Assembly (NCBI GenBank): GCA_033557465.1
Contig: CM066031.1
Location: forward strand, 177,041,043 to 177,105,042
Reading direction: 5' to 3'
Origin: Ichthyophis bannanicus
Lineage: Eukaryota > Chordata > Amphibia > Gymnophiona > Ichthyophiidae
Length of the DNA stretch: 64,000 nucleotides
The translations under genes and the position numbers were made by a program. Every line of letters starts with the position of its first letter. Position 1 is the first letter of the stretch. This document shows, piece by piece, positions 63,858-64,000 of the stretch. The notes beneath the pieces are model-generated. The model saw only the letters and a list, made by a program, of their open reading frames with translations. It was not told the origin of the DNA and did no database searches.

Positions 63858-64000
63858 TCATATCACGAGGCCAATCCGCCATAAGTGCTCCGGGACCGAT
63901 ACTCCAACTTCTTCGGCTTCTGGCGCCAAGGTCTGAAACAGCTGCCACTTAAAACGGGAAAGAGCATCGGCAATTTTGTTAGTACTTCCGGGAATATGAC
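63858..64000 (-). CDS. C-terminal end of Ngaro/DIRS RNase H, cut by the window edge
   Basis: The minus strand encodes HIPGSTNKIADALSR (final RNase H motif with catalytic histidine region and aspartate), then KWQLFQTLAPEAE and VPEHLW, and a TGA at 63860-63858. This closing pattern is typical of DIRS/Ngaro Pol. The reverse transcriptase should lie beyond 64000. Confidence 0.8.
   Translation of the reverse strand, partial: HIPGSTNKIADALSRFKWQLFQTLAPEAEEVGVSVPEHLWRIGLVI

Noticed and set aside
1..64000. CRISPR array, bacterial operons or rRNA
   Set aside because: No regularly spaced direct repeats, no bacterial gene structure and no rRNA-like segment; the window is eukaryotic.

Overview
This is a vertebrate genomic window made almost entirely of transposable elements; I recognise no host protein gene. 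The mix is a CR1/L2-type LINE whose 3' end carries a 'gggcttgatggacctt' signature, RTE/BovB-type LINEs, a SCAN-gag Ty3/gypsy element of the Gmr1 kind, a class I endogenous retrovirus, PIF/Harbinger and hAT DNA elements, and a Ngaro/DIRS-type tyrosine-recombinase retroelement. Together these suggest an amphibian, most likely a caecilian, with a reptile as second choice. This is inference; no single-copy gene confirms it. The DNA between elements is TG/CA-rich and CpG-poor, as expected of old methylated repeat debris. Layout, left to right. 1-10.5 kb: two LINE 3' fragments in old spacer. 10.5-15.0 kb (minus strand): a Gmr1-like Ty3/gypsy element with SCAN-type gag, zinc knuckle, protease, a 595-codon open integrase, and then the LTR, with no reverse transcriptase. 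13.8-24.7 kb: a 5.2 kb segment appears twice, flanking a gap of exactly 500 N, and looks like an unmerged contig overlap. 25.3-25.9 kb: a dead Harbinger transposase. 27.4-30.7 kb (minus): a near full-length RTE LINE. 31.9-33.3 kb (minus): a CR1-like LINE. 34-35.5 kb: diverged tandem units. 38.1-39.1 kb (minus): a second gypsy LTR with an open reading frame. 39.5-40.7 kb: a degraded L2-like LINE. From 41.5 to 58.9 kb a single plus-strand RTE LINE is split by nested insertions: a short tailed retroposon, a 4.8 kb terminal-inverted-repeat element that itself holds a hAT foldback, and a GC-rich element that holds a complete provirus (LTR, primer site, gag, pol, env, polypurine tract, LTR). A second RTE copy with a twin-priming-type 5' inversion follows (58.9-60.3 kb). 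60.7-61.3 kb holds three hammerhead-like motifs. 61.9-64.0 kb (minus) is the 3' part of a Ngaro-type element: end of RNase H, tyrosine recombinase, SGNH hydrolase. How the parts relate: each autonomous family supplies machinery that incomplete neighbours could borrow. The gypsy element would need a reverse transcriptase in trans, the large inverted-repeat element would need a transposase in trans, and the tailed retroposons would need a LINE. The most unusual observation is a set of five diverged sequences (17-23 kb, 37 kb and 60-61 kb regions) that all fit a hammerhead-ribozyme three-way junction with different, compensating stems. The other notable items are a reading frame conserved inside two diverged gypsy LTRs and tRNA-like promoter modules embedded in repeated units.
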